Shown one piece after another: positions 34,612 to 45,180 of a stretch of 64,000 bases of DNA. Positions within the stretch are counted from its first letter, which is position 1. Every line of letters begins with the position of its first letter. Position numbers and translations under genes: made by a program. This DNA comes from a bacterium (GTDB lineage: Bacteria > ARS69), in NCBI GenBank assembly GCA_025774805.1, contig JALGZR010000023.1:35154-99153 (forward strand). Direction: 5' to 3'. Below the pieces are notes generated by a model. That model made no database searches, was not told where the DNA came from, and saw only the letters and a program-made list of their open reading frames with translations.

Positions 34612-37275
34612 CTAACGTATCCGCAGCACCTTGCCATGCACGGACTCTTCCCCGGCGCGAACGCGGAAGAAGTACGTGCCGGCCGTGACCCTTCGTCCGC
34701 CGTCGTTCCGGCCGTCCCAGACGACTCGATGCGGCCCGGCCGGAAGCCCGCCGCGAGTGACGGTGCGCACCCGGGCGCCGCGCACGTCGTAGATCGCGAG
34801 ATCGACGGGGCCCGACCGGGGCAGCTCGAAGCGGAGAGTGGTCGACTCGCGGAAGGGATTCGGAGCGGCGGGATGCACCGTCAGGCCGGTCGCAGCGGAT
34901 GCGAGCGGCGTCACGTCGACGACCGTCCCCAGCAGATCGTGCACGTAAGCTCCCTGCCCGTGGGTGGCGACACGCAGCGTGCGGTCCGCGGGCGATACGC
35001 TGAGATCATGGACGAGGACCGCCTCTGGGAGACCATCGCTGAGCTGGATCCAGTTCTCGCCGTCGTCCACCGTGAAGTAGACGCCGATGTCGTTGCCGAC
35101 GTAGACGTGATGCGGGAACAGGGGGTCCACGGCGACGGCGGTCGTCGGCACGTCGGGCAAGATCCCGGCGTCGAGGTCGGCCCAGCTCGCACCGTAGTTC
35201 GTCGTCTTGAACACGTGAGAGCTGCCGAAGCCGGACATCGTGAGGTAGACCGTCGCCTCGTCGGTCGGGTCGACGATCATGTCCCCGGGGTAGCGGTCCG
35301 GCAGCGAACCGGTGATCTCGGTGAAGTTGGAGCCTCCATCCGTCGTGACGTGGACCTTGCCGCGGCTCACGACCGGATAGGTCGCGACGTACAAAACGTC
35401 GTCGTTCGTATCGGCGACGGCGAGGAGCAAGACGGCGTTTCCGTCGATCTCGGTGCCGCCCTGCGCGATGTACCACAGGTTCGCGCCGTCGAACGTCTTG
35501 AACACGTAGTTGCTGGCGGCGTAGAGGATCTGGGGATTCTGCTGCGAGATGACGATCGGCGCGAGAAACGCCACCGGTCCCCCCAGATCGGGGGGGCTGA
35601 CGACGGACCAGGAGTTCCCGCCGTCCACGGACTTTCCCATGTAGAGCCACTGGGCAGTCCCGTAGACGACTTCTTGATTCGTGTTGACGACGGCGGTCCA
35701 GCCGCCGTCGCCGCCGAGCAAGTGGACCTGCCACTCCGGTCCACCCCGGTAGATCAGGCTGGAATTGTCCTGCAGTCCACCGAGGTAGAAGTCGGAGTCG
35801 GTGGGGAAGCTCTGCGTTCCGTTGTAGAACTGCGTCGTGCGGTAGCCGCCGTTGAGACCGGCGAACGTCACCCCGAGATCGGTCGTCCGGAAGATGCCGC
35901 CGTCATTGGCGAAGTAGATCGTGTTCGGATCGGTCGGATGCCATACGACGTCGTGATGATCCGCGTGGGAGTACAGAATTCCAGAGTAGCCCGAGCTCCA
36001 TTGAGACCTCTGCACGAGCGTGCCGCCCCCGTTTATGGATCTCCAGATGTCGATTCCGACGCAGAAGACGATGTTGAAGTGGGCGGGATGTACGGCGACG
36101 TCGTGCGAATACCAGCCCTGCCACTTGGAGTAGTCGACCGTGCTCCGGAGGGTCCAGGTCTCGCCGAAGTCGACCGACCGGAAGAGCCACGTGAAGTGAT
36201 TCCCGTCGTTCGGATACTCGAAGCCGTTACCGATGCTGGCGTAGAGGTAGTTCGCGTTCTGGGGAGTCGACGCGAATTGGATCTTTCCCAGGAAGTCGGC
36301 CGGGATCCCGCCCGCCGTGCTTTGAGTCCAGGTGGTGCCGCCGTCCGTGGTCCGGTAGATGCCTCGGCCGGACGACCCGAAGTTCCCACAGGCCGCGATC
36401 ACGGTATCGGGGCTCGACTGGTGCACGAGAAGGTCGATCGCCATGATGACCGGGAGCTTCCGGCTCCAGGTCGCCCCGGAGTCCGTCGACTTGTAGACCC
36501 CCTCGGTCGTCGCGGCCCAGACCGTGCTCGGAGTGAGCGGATCGACACGCACCGCCCAGACGCCGCGTCGTTGCTGGTAGGACCAGTCGAGGCTGTGCGC
36601 CCACGTGGCGCCGCCGTCGGTCGTCTTCAGAACCCCGATTCCGTAGCTGCCGCGGGTCCGGCGATGGGCCTCGAGATCCCCGGCGGTGAGGTGGCTGTAG
36701 ACTTCGCCCGTCCCGATGTAGAAGACGCTCGAGCTTCCCGGCTCGAACGCGACCGTGGAGACGCCGAGCTCGGGGAATCCGGTCGTGACGCGCTCCCAGG
36801 CCGCGGCGCCCACGCCGCCGGTCGTGCTCCGCCAGAGCCCGCCGCTCGCGGACCCCGCGTAAATCGTGTTGGCGTCGTTCGGATCGAAGGCGAGGGTGAG
36901 CGTGCGTCCCCCGATGTTCGTCGGGCCCATCGTCTGCCACCCGCTCACGCGAAGCCCGCTCCGGGCCGGCGGGGCGAAGGCCTCCTCCACGGGGCGCTGG
37001 AGCACGGCCCTCGAGTACTCCCAGCCCTGCATCATCGCGTCCCGCGGAATGTCCCGTTCAGGATAGGCCCGCGAGTCGCCCCAGAAGCTCAGGGCCCGAT
37101 ACGCACCCGAGACCTTCGGCCTCCCCGTCTCACTCCCGTCGAAGGGGTGCACAACGACGAACGCCGCCGCGCCGATCGCCGTCCCGACCGCAACGAGTCT
37201 CCCCGTTCGGCGACGGAAGAAGCGTGGGGGGGAGGGCTCGCCCTCGCCCCGGCGGGAATGCGACGGAGCCGTCAT
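34612..37275 (-). CDS. Large BNR/sortilin-like propeller protein with FlgD-like tail
   Basis: An 887-residue exported or anchored protein. An N-terminal basic stretch and a hydrophobic segment (LVAVGTAIGAAAFVVV, ~28-43) form a signal anchor. BNR/Asp-box repeats recur through ~120-800: KTTDGGATWAHS, KSTDSGATWSRK, RTTDGGTTWTQS, KSVDGGNSWSVV, VTTDGGSNFTEI. Together they resemble Vps10/sortilin-like or xyloglucanase-type double propellers. The final ~80 residues are a FlgD-like Ig domain (PAAPNPFRESTTLRFELP; DVRGARVRTV; GTYFFRVRAG) ending KVLRIR. No catalytic residues for sialidase are evident. Surface adhesion or polymer binding is a reasonable guess. Confidence 0.88.
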   Translation of the reverse strand: MTAPSHSRRGEGEPSPPRFFRRRTGRLVAVGTAIGAAAFVVVHPFDGSETGRPKVSGAYRALSFWGDSRAYPERDIPRDAMMQGWEYSRAVLQRPVEEAFAPPARSGLRVSGWQTMGPTNIGGRTLTLAFDPNDANTIYAGSASGGLWRSTTGGVGAAAWERVTTGFPELGVSTVAFEPGSSSVFYIGTGEVYSHLTAGDLEAHRRTRGSYGIGVLKTTDGGATWAHSLDWSYQQRRGVWAVRVDPLTPSTVWAATTEGVYKSTDSGATWSRKLPVIMAIDLLVHQSSPDTVIAACGNFGSSGRGIYRTTDGGTTWTQSTAGGIPADFLGKIQFASTPQNANYLYASIGNGFEYPNDGNHFTWLFRSVDFGETWTLRSTVDYSKWQGWYSHDVAVHPAHFNIVFCVGIDIWRSINGGGTLVQRSQWSSGYSGILYSHADHHDVVWHPTDPNTIYFANDGGIFRTTDLGVTFAGLNGGYRTTQFYNGTQSFPTDSDFYLGGLQDNSSLIYRGGPEWQVHLLGGDGGWTAVVNTNQEVVYGTAQWLYMGKSVDGGNSWSVVSPPDLGGPVAFLAPIVISQQNPQILYAASNYVFKTFDGANLWYIAQGGTEIDGNAVLLLAVADTNDDVLYVATYPVVSRGKVHVTTDGGSNFTEITGSLPDRYPGDMIVDPTDEATVYLTMSGFGSSHVFKTTNYGASWADLDAGILPDVPTTAVAVDPLFPHHVYVGNDIGVYFTVDDGENWIQLSDGLPEAVLVHDLSVSPADRTLRVATHGQGAYVHDLLGTVVDVTPLASAATGLTVHPAAPNPFRESTTLRFELPRSGPVDLAIYDVRGARVRTVTRGGLPAGPHRVVWDGRNDGGRRVTAGTYFFRVRAGEESVHGKVLRIR

Positions 37276-37427
37276 GGCCCGATTTTACCCGACCGGCCGT
37301 CTCGGATTCCAACCTGCCGAATCCCTCGCGGGTCCGATATCGAGGCTTGAACAAATCGGTGCGGGCTGGTCAGATGGGGGCCCCCACTCGCCCCCCCTTC
37401 CCGTACGTGCGGGGAGGAGGAGCTTCG

Positions 37428-40226
37428 ATGGATCCTCGCCCGGGTCATCCGGCTCGGTCCCATGACCGGACTCCTGCGAAGCGCAGGAGAGAGGCGGCTT
37501 CGCGTTTCGACATTCCTCTCTATTCCCGGCTCCGCCTTTTCCTGGGCGTGTTCGGGTGCACCGCAGCCGGGTCTGTCGGGTCCGGTGCCGCGACCGAGCC
37601 CGCGCCCCCGAAGAACGGGCCGGAAGTACCGGTCTATGTGCAGGCGGGAATCGAGCCGGCTGCGCAGGTTCAGGCCGTTCGGCTCTCGGGCTCGGTAAGG
37701 GTCGACGGCGTTCTCGAGGAGTCCGTGTGGGACAGGGCGAGTGTCGCGCCTCTGATCCAGAACGATCCGGACAACGGCCATCCACCCCGAAACCGGACGG
37801 ACTGGTGGGTGGCCTACGACGACGAGGCTCTCTACGTCGCCGCCCGCATGCACGAGACCGCTCCGGAATCGATCGTCTGCAATCTGGGTCGCCGCGATAC
37901 CTGGCCCGCGGGCGACTGGATCTTCCTCAACCTGGACACCTTCAACGACGACCGCAACTCCTTCTCCTTCTCCCTGAATCCCGGGGGCTGTCGGGGGGAC
38001 GCCCGGCTGTACAACGACGGCTGGGACGATCACTCCTGGGACGGAGTCTGGGACTGTGGCACCCGGATCGACGATCGGGGATGGACCGCCGAGCTCCGGG
38101 TGCCGTTCTCCCAGCTCGATTTCCCCGATCGGGAAGAGCAGATCTGGGGCATCAACTTCAGCCGTCGAACGTTTCGATACCAGGAACGCGATGAGCTCTT
38201 CCACAAGCCCCGCGAAGAATCGGGTTACATGCGGCGCTTCCCCGACCTGGTCGGCATTCGCGGGATTCGACCCGGCCGGCAGGTGGAGGTCCTGGCCTAC
38301 ATGGTCGGCAAGTCGGAGATGCTCGAGGTCTCTCCGGACCATCCCTTCGAGGACGAGACGGAATGGGAGGGAAAGCTCGGGGCCGACATCATCTGGGGCC
38401 TCTCCAATGACCTCGGGCTGAACGGGACCTTCAATCCCGATTTCGGCCAGGTGGAAGTGGATCCGGCGGTGGTCAACCTTTCCGACTTCGAGACCTTCTT
38501 CGAGGAGCGCCGGCCCTTCTTCGTCAAGGACGCGAACATCTTCCGGTACGGCCAGGAGGGCACGAACAACAACTGGAACTTCAACTGGATGGATCCCTTG
38601 CTCTTTTACAGCCGCCGGGTGGGCCGGGCCCCGCAGATCTCCCTCGAGGATCACGACTAGGTCCCGGCGATCTCGACCATTCTGGGCGCGGGCAAGATGA
38701 GCGGGAAGATCGGCAGGACCTCCGTCGGTCTGCTCAGCGCGGTGACCGCGGAAGAGACGGCCGACCTCGACCTGGACGGCGCGAGGAGCGAGCAGGTGGT
38801 GGAGCCGCTCACGAGCTACACCGTCCTGAGGCTCAGACAGACCGGGGCGGGCGGAAGGCGTGGCTTGGGCTTCCTGGGCACCGGCACGCTGCGCGATCTG
38901 TCCGATCGTCGGGCGCGAGAGGAAGTGTCGCGGAATGCCCTGGCCGGAGGATTCGACGGCTGGATCACGCTGGATGAAGACGCGGTCTGGGCCATGCGGG
39001 GATATCTGGCCGGCAGTCACGTGCGGGGCGACGAGGTGGCCATCGACGCCTTGCAGAAGTCGTCCACCCGTTACCTCGAGCGACCGGACGCGGACCACAT
39101 CGACTATGACCCGTCCCGGACCTCGCTGAGCGGATGGAACGGGCGAGTCATGCTGAACAAGGAATCGGGGAACGTCACCCTGAACACCGCCATCGGGGGG
39201 GTATCGCCCGGATTCGAGATCAACGACGTGGGATTCCAATACCGGGCCGACAACGTCAACTGGCACCTCGCGGCGGGGTATCGGTGGCTCGAGCCGAACG
39301 GTGCGTTTCGCGAACGCGCCGTCAGCCTCGCCACCTACCGGACCTGGGATTTCGGCGGCATTCCCGATGCGTATGGCTACGGTCTCTTCTACAGCGCGCA
39401 GTTCACGAACTACTGGAGCGTGAACGGCATGGCCTTCTACAACCCGCCTCGCAACAGCCTGAGGGCTACCCGGGGGGGACCCTCCGTACGGCTGAAGTAC
39501 AACGTCGAAACCAACCTCGGGGTCAGCACCGATTACCGGAAGGATGTCTCCGCTCACGCCGAGGGCCGTGTGTCCCGGCAGGGGGATGGGTCCGAGAGCG
39601 CGTCCGGCGGGGTCACCCTCCGTCTCCGACCTCGCGGTTCGCTATCCATTGAGCTGGGGCCGCAGCTCTCCTGGTTCGTCGACACCGCGAAGTGGATCGA
39701 AAACGTCGAGGATCCGGAGATGATCGAGACCTTCGGGATGAGGCATGTCTTCGGGAATCTCGAGTACCGTGAGTTCAGCCTGACGACCCGTGTCGACTGG
39801 ACCTTTACACCCAAGCTGACGCTGCAGACCTATCTGCAACCGCTGTTCGCCGTCGGTCGGTACGACTCCTTCAGCGAGTTCGCGCGGCCAAGCACTTTCG
39901 AGTTCGACCGGTACGGCGAGGAGAACGGCTCCACGATTGTGTACGACGCGGACTCGGCCGAATACACGATCGATCCCGATGGTTCCGGGCCGGCCGAGGC
40001 GTTCACGCTCGACGATCCGGACTTCAACTTCAAATCGCTCAAGGTGAACCTGGTTCTCCGATGGGAGTACCGGCCGGGATCGACCGCCTATCTCGTTTGG
40101 ACCCAAGAGCGGACGAACTCCGATGACCCGGGGGACTTCGAGTTGGGTCGTGACGCGGAGTCCCTGCTGAAATCTCAGAGCGAAGACATCGTCCTGCTCA
40201 AGGTCACCACTTGGTTCGATCTGTAG
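37428..40226 (+). pseudogene. CBM9/DUF5916 outer-membrane beta-barrel protein with in-frame TAG
   Basis: A single long frame (932 codons if read through) interrupted by TAG at 38658-38660. Residues ~95-280 are a CBM9-like carbohydrate-binding domain (VRLSGSVRVDGVLEESVW; WVAYDDEALYVAARM). The DUF5916 part starts with NPDFGQVEVDPAVVNLSDFE and FFEERRPFFVKD. After the stop the barrel continues in the same frame with STILGAGKMSGKIG and about a dozen amphipathic strands to a terminal aromatic-rich LKVTTWFDL. Family members carry a residue, not a stop, between FYSRR-G and TILGA; one change TAG to TAC would give Tyr. ATG 37428 has GGAGGAG at ideal spacing. Export is likely. Confidence 0.85.
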
Positions 40227-40340
40227 GAGCTTTGCCGAGGGAGATGGAGGCCGGCGCCGTCGTTCCGGTCATCCCGCCACCGGCACATCGCACGGAGTGC
40301 CGCGGCCTCGGGAGAATGGGGTGAATCAACCAGCGTCGGC

Positions 40341-41756
40341 TCACCGACCCACCGGCGCATCGCGCACGGTAACGACATCGGCCCCCGTCGGGAGGCCGGT
40401 GCCTCGGCCCGAGGCCGGGACGCCCTTCCCCGTCTTCCGACTCCCGATTTCGTGCACCCCCCACCATTCCGCCGCCTGCCCCGCGGTCCAGGGAGGTCCC
40501 ACCCGGCACCTCGCCAGCCGCCGCGACAGCTCGTGGGCGGAGGGGATACGATCGTCCGGGTTCTTCTGGAGACAGGTGAGCACGAGGAGTTCCAGATCGC
40601 GCGGAATGGAGCGGCCCGATCTGCGGGACAGAGGATCGGGACGGTCGTGGAGGTGGTGGGACAGCATCTCCATCAGGGAGTCGGCCTCGAAGACCTTCTG
40701 CCCCGTGAGCATCCAGTACGCGACGCACCCGAGCGAGTAGATGTCCGTGCGCGGATCCACGTTCCGTCCCCGTGCGATCTCCGGCGCCATGTACGCGGGG
40801 GTCCCACCGACCGAATCCTCGTTGGGATCGGAGGAGTCCTGGTACGCGCCTTCCGTGGAAATCTCCGCTCTCCCGATCTCCGCCACCATTCCGAAGTCGA
40901 GCACCTTCACGAAGTCGTGCTGGATGCCCTTGCGGCAGACATAGATGTTCGCCGGCTTGATGTCGCGGTGGATGAAGTCCCTCTGGTGGGCCTCCGCGAG
41001 AGAGATGCAGACCTGACGGAGGAGATACACGACGCGGGCCGGGTCCATGGGACCATGGGACCGCACGAGTGTCTCCAGGTCGAGCCCCTCCAGGAACTCC
41101 ATGACGTAGCAGAGAGATCCGTCGGCCGTGACCCCGAAGTCGTAGATCTCGATCGTGTGAGGAGAGCTCAGCTGAGTAGTCGCCCGGGCCTCCTTCCGGA
41201 ATCGCGCGATCGCGTCGGAAGAAGCTCCCCCGGCACCGCCCCCGAGCGCCTCGGGGAGGACGAACTTGACCGCGGCGGGTCGGGGGAGAAGCCGGTGACG
41301 CGCGCGCCACACCTCTCCCATTCCTCCCCGTCCCAGGCAATCCTCGAGATGGTAGTTGCCGAGCTCCCGGGCTTCCTCGACGTCTCTCTCGAGGCCCCGC
41401 ACGACCTGCGCGGCCGCGCGGGCGCCGATCGCCAGAAACAGAATCGACGCCAGTCCGAGGGCGAAACCGAGGACCGGCGCCGGGAGGACGCCCGAGGTCC
41501 ACAGGAGCGAGGCCGCGAGGGTGGCGATTCCGGCCGCGAAGGGAACTCGGGCCGCGCGGAGCGACCCCCGGCTCCCCGTCTCCACCTTCGCCGCCGCCGA
41601 CAGTACCCCGGCCAACGATCCGGACCGGCGAAGAGCGACGGTTCCGTCCCTCTCACGCGGTTCCTCGCCTTCAATCATGATCGGATCCACCTCCAGGAGA
41701 GGGGAGGCCGTGCCACGGCGCCTGACCTCAGGGGAAGGCTCCGGGGGTGCGGCCAT
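40341..41756 (-). CDS. Ser/Thr kinase with N-terminal membrane hairpin
   Basis: A 471-residue kinase with reversed layout. Two adjacent membrane helices (~70-88 and ~92-112) precede the kinase domain (~135-420), so the kinase is cytoplasmic and almost no periplasmic sensor exists. Motifs: CLGRGGMGEVWRARH, catalytic HRDIKPANIYV, DFGMVAE, GGTPAYMAPEIARG. The activation segment is long (EISTEGAYQDSSDPNEDS before GGTPAYM). A short Pro/Gly-rich tail follows. It is divergent from the PD40-kinase gene, with 141 nt between the starts, so the pair may share a control region. Confidence 0.92.
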   Translation of the reverse strand: MAAPPEPSPEVRRRGTASPLLEVDPIMIEGEEPRERDGTVALRRSGSLAGVLSAAAKVETGSRGSLRAARVPFAAGIATLAASLLWTSGVLPAPVLGFALGLASILFLAIGARAAAQVVRGLERDVEEARELGNYHLEDCLGRGGMGEVWRARHRLLPRPAAVKFVLPEALGGGAGGASSDAIARFRKEARATTQLSSPHTIEIYDFGVTADGSLCYVMEFLEGLDLETLVRSHGPMDPARVVYLLRQVCISLAEAHQRDFIHRDIKPANIYVCRKGIQHDFVKVLDFGMVAEIGRAEISTEGAYQDSSDPNEDSVGGTPAYMAPEIARGRNVDPRTDIYSLGCVAYWMLTGQKVFEADSLMEMLSHHLHDRPDPLSRRSGRSIPRDLELLVLTCLQKNPDDRIPSAHELSRRLARCRVGPPWTAGQAAEWWGVHEIGSRKTGKGVPASGRGTGLPTGADVVTVRDAPVGR

Positions 41757-41897
41757 CCCTCCCTTACTTTTCGGGAGATTCGGGGACGGGCCTGAATGGG
41801 AAGCGGCCCCGCCCCGTCAACCCGTTGGACGCCAGGCAACTCCGCCCCGTAGACTCTCCGCCGGAAGTCCCTCGAACCCCCGGACCCCGGAGAAGCC

Positions 41898-44810
41898 GTG
41901 CCCCGGACCCTCCAGCCCGAGGACCGGATCGCCCACTTCCGCGTCGTCGGCCCGCTCGGCGCCGGCGGCATGGGCGAGGTCTACATCGCCCAGGACCAAA
42001 GCCTGGAGCGGAGCGTCGCCCTCAAGGTCCTGCCCCCGAACCTCGTCAAGAACGAGGAGCGTGTCCGCCGCTTCGTCACCGAGGCGAAGTCGGCGTCGTC
42101 CCTGAGCCACCCGCACATCGTCACCATCTACGAGATCGGCCACGACCACGTGCGCACCGGCGAGGGCGACGAGGTGGATCCCGGCTCCGATCCCGTCCAC
42201 TACATCTCCATGGAGCTCGTCACCGGTGAAACGCTCCAGAACAAGATCCACCATGAGAAGACGGATCTCCGCCCACTGCTCGGCTACCTGGTGCAGGCGG
42301 CGGAGGGGCTGGCGAAGGCGCACGCATCCGGGATCGTCCACCGCGACTTGAAGCCGTCCAACATCATGATCAGTCGTGACGGGTACGCGAAAGTGCTCGA
42401 CTTCGGCCTGGCGAAGCTGATCGAGCGCGAGGGGTCGGGCGAGGACGCCACAAGTGCCGCCACGGAGATTGCGGACCGCACCGGCAGGGGGGCCGTCCTC
42501 GGCACGGTCGGCTACATGAGCCCGGAGCAGGTGCGCGCGAAGTCGGTGGACCACCGCTCCGACATCTTCAGTTTCGGCTGCATCCTCTACGAGGCCGCCA
42601 CGCGAACGCGTCCGTTCGTCGCCGACTCCGACGTGGAGACCATGCATCACATCCTCCACCAGCAACCCGAGGCGGTGGAACAGATCTCCCCGGAGACGCC
42701 GAACGCGCTGCGTCGCCTGATCGGCCGCTGCCTGCAGAAGAACCCGGACCAGCGCCTGCAGTCCATGAAGGACCTGGCGATCGAGCTGCAGGAGATCGTG
42801 GACGAGTTCGACTCGCTGGCGTCGGCGGGCGGCACCGGATCGGCGACCTCGGCGGCCGCGGCCGCGACGGTCGTGCGGAGGGGCAGGATCTCGCTGGCCG
42901 TCGCGATCGGCATCGTCGCCGTCAGCTTCGCAGGACTCGGCCTCGGCTTCTGGGCACTCTCCCGACGCGTCGGGGGGGAACGTGATGCGCCGTCGTCCAC
43001 CGTGTCCGGGCCCCCGCCCTTCCAGACCATGACGATGACCAGTCTCGTCAGTGCGGAGAGGATCGCCTTTCCTGCGCTCTCGGCCGACGGCCGCTACCTG
43101 ACCTACGTCAGCGGCCCCGTCGCCGAGCGCAGCCTCTGGGTGCGACAGATCGCCACCGGCAGCCAGGTGCGCGCCGCGGGGCCGCTGCGGTCGCTCTCTT
43201 CGACGACGATCAGCCCGGACGGCAACTACGTATTCTTCCGGAGCCGCGACCCGGAGACCCCACTGTACAGTGCCATCTTCTCCGTGCCGTCGCTCGGCGG
43301 AACGCCCCGCAAGCGGATCTTCGACGTGGACACCGCGGTGACGCATTCGCCGGACGGCAAGCGTGTCGCCTTCCGCCGCGGCCTGCCACAGTTCGGCCAG
43401 GACAATCTCGTCGTCGTGGACCTGGACACGGGCGAGGAGCGGGTACTGGCCAGCCTCGATCATCTTCCCGGCTATCAGGACATGGCATGGTCGCCCGACG
43501 GGGAGCGGATCGCGGCAACCGTTTTGCACCTTGCCGGAGGACTCCGGGTCGAGCTCGTCAGCTACCGTGCGGACACCGGCGAACCCGAGCGCGTGGAGCA
43601 GCCGGAGATCTTCCCGGACGAGATCGCCTGGCTTCCTGACGGGCGCACGTTGGCCGCGATCGGCCGGCGCGCCCGCGTGGTCTCGGACCCGCAGGTCTGG
43701 CTGGTGGAATTTCCCGGGGGCCGCACGCAGCGCGTGACGAATGACCTCAACGAATACTCCGACATCAGTGTGGGAGAGGATGGCCGCGCAATCGCCGCCA
43801 TTCGGAAAACCATCACCGCGAACCTCTGGACGGTTCCCGCGGACGGATCCACCGCGCCCCGCCAGATCACGTTCGGTGCGGGGAGCGCCGAGGCCATCCT
43901 CGGCGTGAACATCGCGCCGGACGGCGCGCTGATCTTCGGCCGGGACGAAGCGGACTGGGCGCACATTTGGAGCATGCGTCCGGACGGTTCGGAAAGCCGC
44001 CCCCTCACGACGGGAGCCACCATCAACTTCGATCCCCTCGTGGAGGGGGGTCCCGTGGTCTTCGGGCGGGCCGGGGAGGATATGGTTCCGCACCTGTGGC
44101 GGATCGATCTCGACGGAGGCAATCCCATTCAGCTGACCCACGGCACCGGGGAGGTCCCGAAGGCGATTTCACCGGACGGGAAGGTCGTGATCTTCGCGCG
44201 AACGGAGGAGTTCGACAGGCTCTGGGCCGTACCCGTGAGCGGCGGGGAGGCAAGGCCCGTCACCGATGGTTCCTCGATCCAGGGCGGCGTGGGGTTCTCG
44301 CCCGACGGGCGCCGCTTCCTCTGCGGAAGGCGGGAGGAGACGGAGGGCGGCCGCCTCGTTTCCGCGCTGGCAATCGTCCCGGCCGAGGGAGGCGACCCCG
44401 TCGCCACGCTCCGTGAACCGCCGGGCGCCGGCGACTTCGAGTGGGCTCCGGACGGTTCGGCGCTCACGTTCTGCCGCGCTGTCGACGGGGTCGGAAACGT
44501 CTATCGCTTCTCGCCCGGGAATCCGGAGCCCGTCGCCCTGACGAGCTTCCGCGAGGGACGGGATCTCAGTCACGAGTGGAGCCCCGACGGTTCCCGGATG
44601 CTCGTGCAACGCCGGATCGGGTCCGGGTCGGAGCTATGGGTCGTCCGGATGCCCGACGGCCGGCCGGCCGGACCGGACGACGTCACGCGGCTCGCGAGCT
44701 TCGCCACCGGCTCCATCTACCGGCAGGACTGGATGCCCGACGGCGCGAGCGTGGTCTTCTCCTACGGAAGCGAGTCGCGCGACGTGGTGGCGATCCGCGA
44801 TTTCCGATAG
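41898..44810 (+). CDS. Ser/Thr kinase with PD40/TolB-like propeller
   Basis: A 970-residue receptor-like kinase. The kinase domain (~10-290) has GPLGAGGMGEVYIAQD, HRDLKPSNIMI (His148), DFGLAKL and GTVGYMSPEQVRAKS. One membrane helix follows at ~332-355 (ISLAVAIGIVAVSFAGLGLG). The C-terminal ~600 residues are PD40/WD40-like blades with the recurrent S-DG-R pattern: FPALSADGRYLTYVSG, TTISPDGNYVFFRS, DMAWSPDGERIAATV, FSPDGRRFLCGRR, HEWSPDGSRMLVQR. This TolB-like propeller would be extracytoplasmic and sense a ligand. Such kinases are frequent in Acidobacteria and Gemmatimonadetes. Confidence 0.94.
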   Translation: MPRTLQPEDRIAHFRVVGPLGAGGMGEVYIAQDQSLERSVALKVLPPNLVKNEERVRRFVTEAKSASSLSHPHIVTIYEIGHDHVRTGEGDEVDPGSDPVHYISMELVTGETLQNKIHHEKTDLRPLLGYLVQAAEGLAKAHASGIVHRDLKPSNIMISRDGYAKVLDFGLAKLIEREGSGEDATSAATEIADRTGRGAVLGTVGYMSPEQVRAKSVDHRSDIFSFGCILYEAATRTRPFVADSDVETMHHILHQQPEAVEQISPETPNALRRLIGRCLQKNPDQRLQSMKDLAIELQEIVDEFDSLASAGGTGSATSAAAAATVVRRGRISLAVAIGIVAVSFAGLGLGFWALSRRVGGERDAPSSTVSGPPPFQTMTMTSLVSAERIAFPALSADGRYLTYVSGPVAERSLWVRQIATGSQVRAAGPLRSLSSTTISPDGNYVFFRSRDPETPLYSAIFSVPSLGGTPRKRIFDVDTAVTHSPDGKRVAFRRGLPQFGQDNLVVVDLDTGEERVLASLDHLPGYQDMAWSPDGERIAATVLHLAGGLRVELVSYRADTGEPERVEQPEIFPDEIAWLPDGRTLAAIGRRARVVSDPQVWLVEFPGGRTQRVTNDLNEYSDISVGEDGRAIAAIRKTITANLWTVPADGSTAPRQITFGAGSAEAILGVNIAPDGALIFGRDEADWAHIWSMRPDGSESRPLTTGATINFDPLVEGGPVVFGRAGEDMVPHLWRIDLDGGNPIQLTHGTGEVPKAISPDGKVVIFARTEEFDRLWAVPVSGGEARPVTDGSSIQGGVGFSPDGRRFLCGRREETEGGRLVSALAIVPAEGGDPVATLREPPGAGDFEWAPDGSALTFCRAVDGVGNVYRFSPGNPEPVALTSFREGRDLSHEWSPDGSRMLVQRRIGSGSELWVVRMPDGRPAGPDDVTRLASFATGSIYRQDWMPDGASVVFSYGSESRDVVAIRDFR

Positions 44811-45180
44811 GTCTCGATACCGCCTGAATCCACGGGGTCATCGGTCTGTGACCCTCGTCGCAGTCGAGTCCGCACAGTCTCGATCCCCCGGGCGGAACGG
44901 GGTTCTTGGCGAAATCCGGGACTCACCGCGAAAGACCCCTCTCCCGGCGGATTCGACGCGGGAGCCGGGGACCGGACCGAGCCACATGACCGGGCGGTCA
45001 GGAACCTTCGGCGCCGATTCCCCACGATCTCCGGGATCCCTGCGACGCTCTCGCTTGCGTAGGAAACCGAAACCGTGTATCAAACACGATTCCGGGACAC
45101 GGGGGGCGGGCGATGCTCGGGCACTGGGGGCCGCGCACGCATGTCTCCTGGCACGAACCACTTTCGTGGAGAGGTCACGC
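44811..45180. other. Intergenic region with weak promoter-like elements
   Basis: 370 nt without a gene. TTGCGT (45055-45060), 17 nt, TATCAA (45078-45083) is a weak sigma-70 pair. A 5-bp inverted repeat CGTGT-ATCAA-ACACG (45074-45088) covers the -10. It would drive the barrel/cytochrome genes downstream. Confidence 0.3.

Noticed and set aside
37272..39557. 761-residue minus-strand frame opposite the DUF5916 gene
   Set aside because: It spans the TAG on the other strand, but shows no motifs; the plus strand has CBM9 and DUF5916 signatures on both sides.
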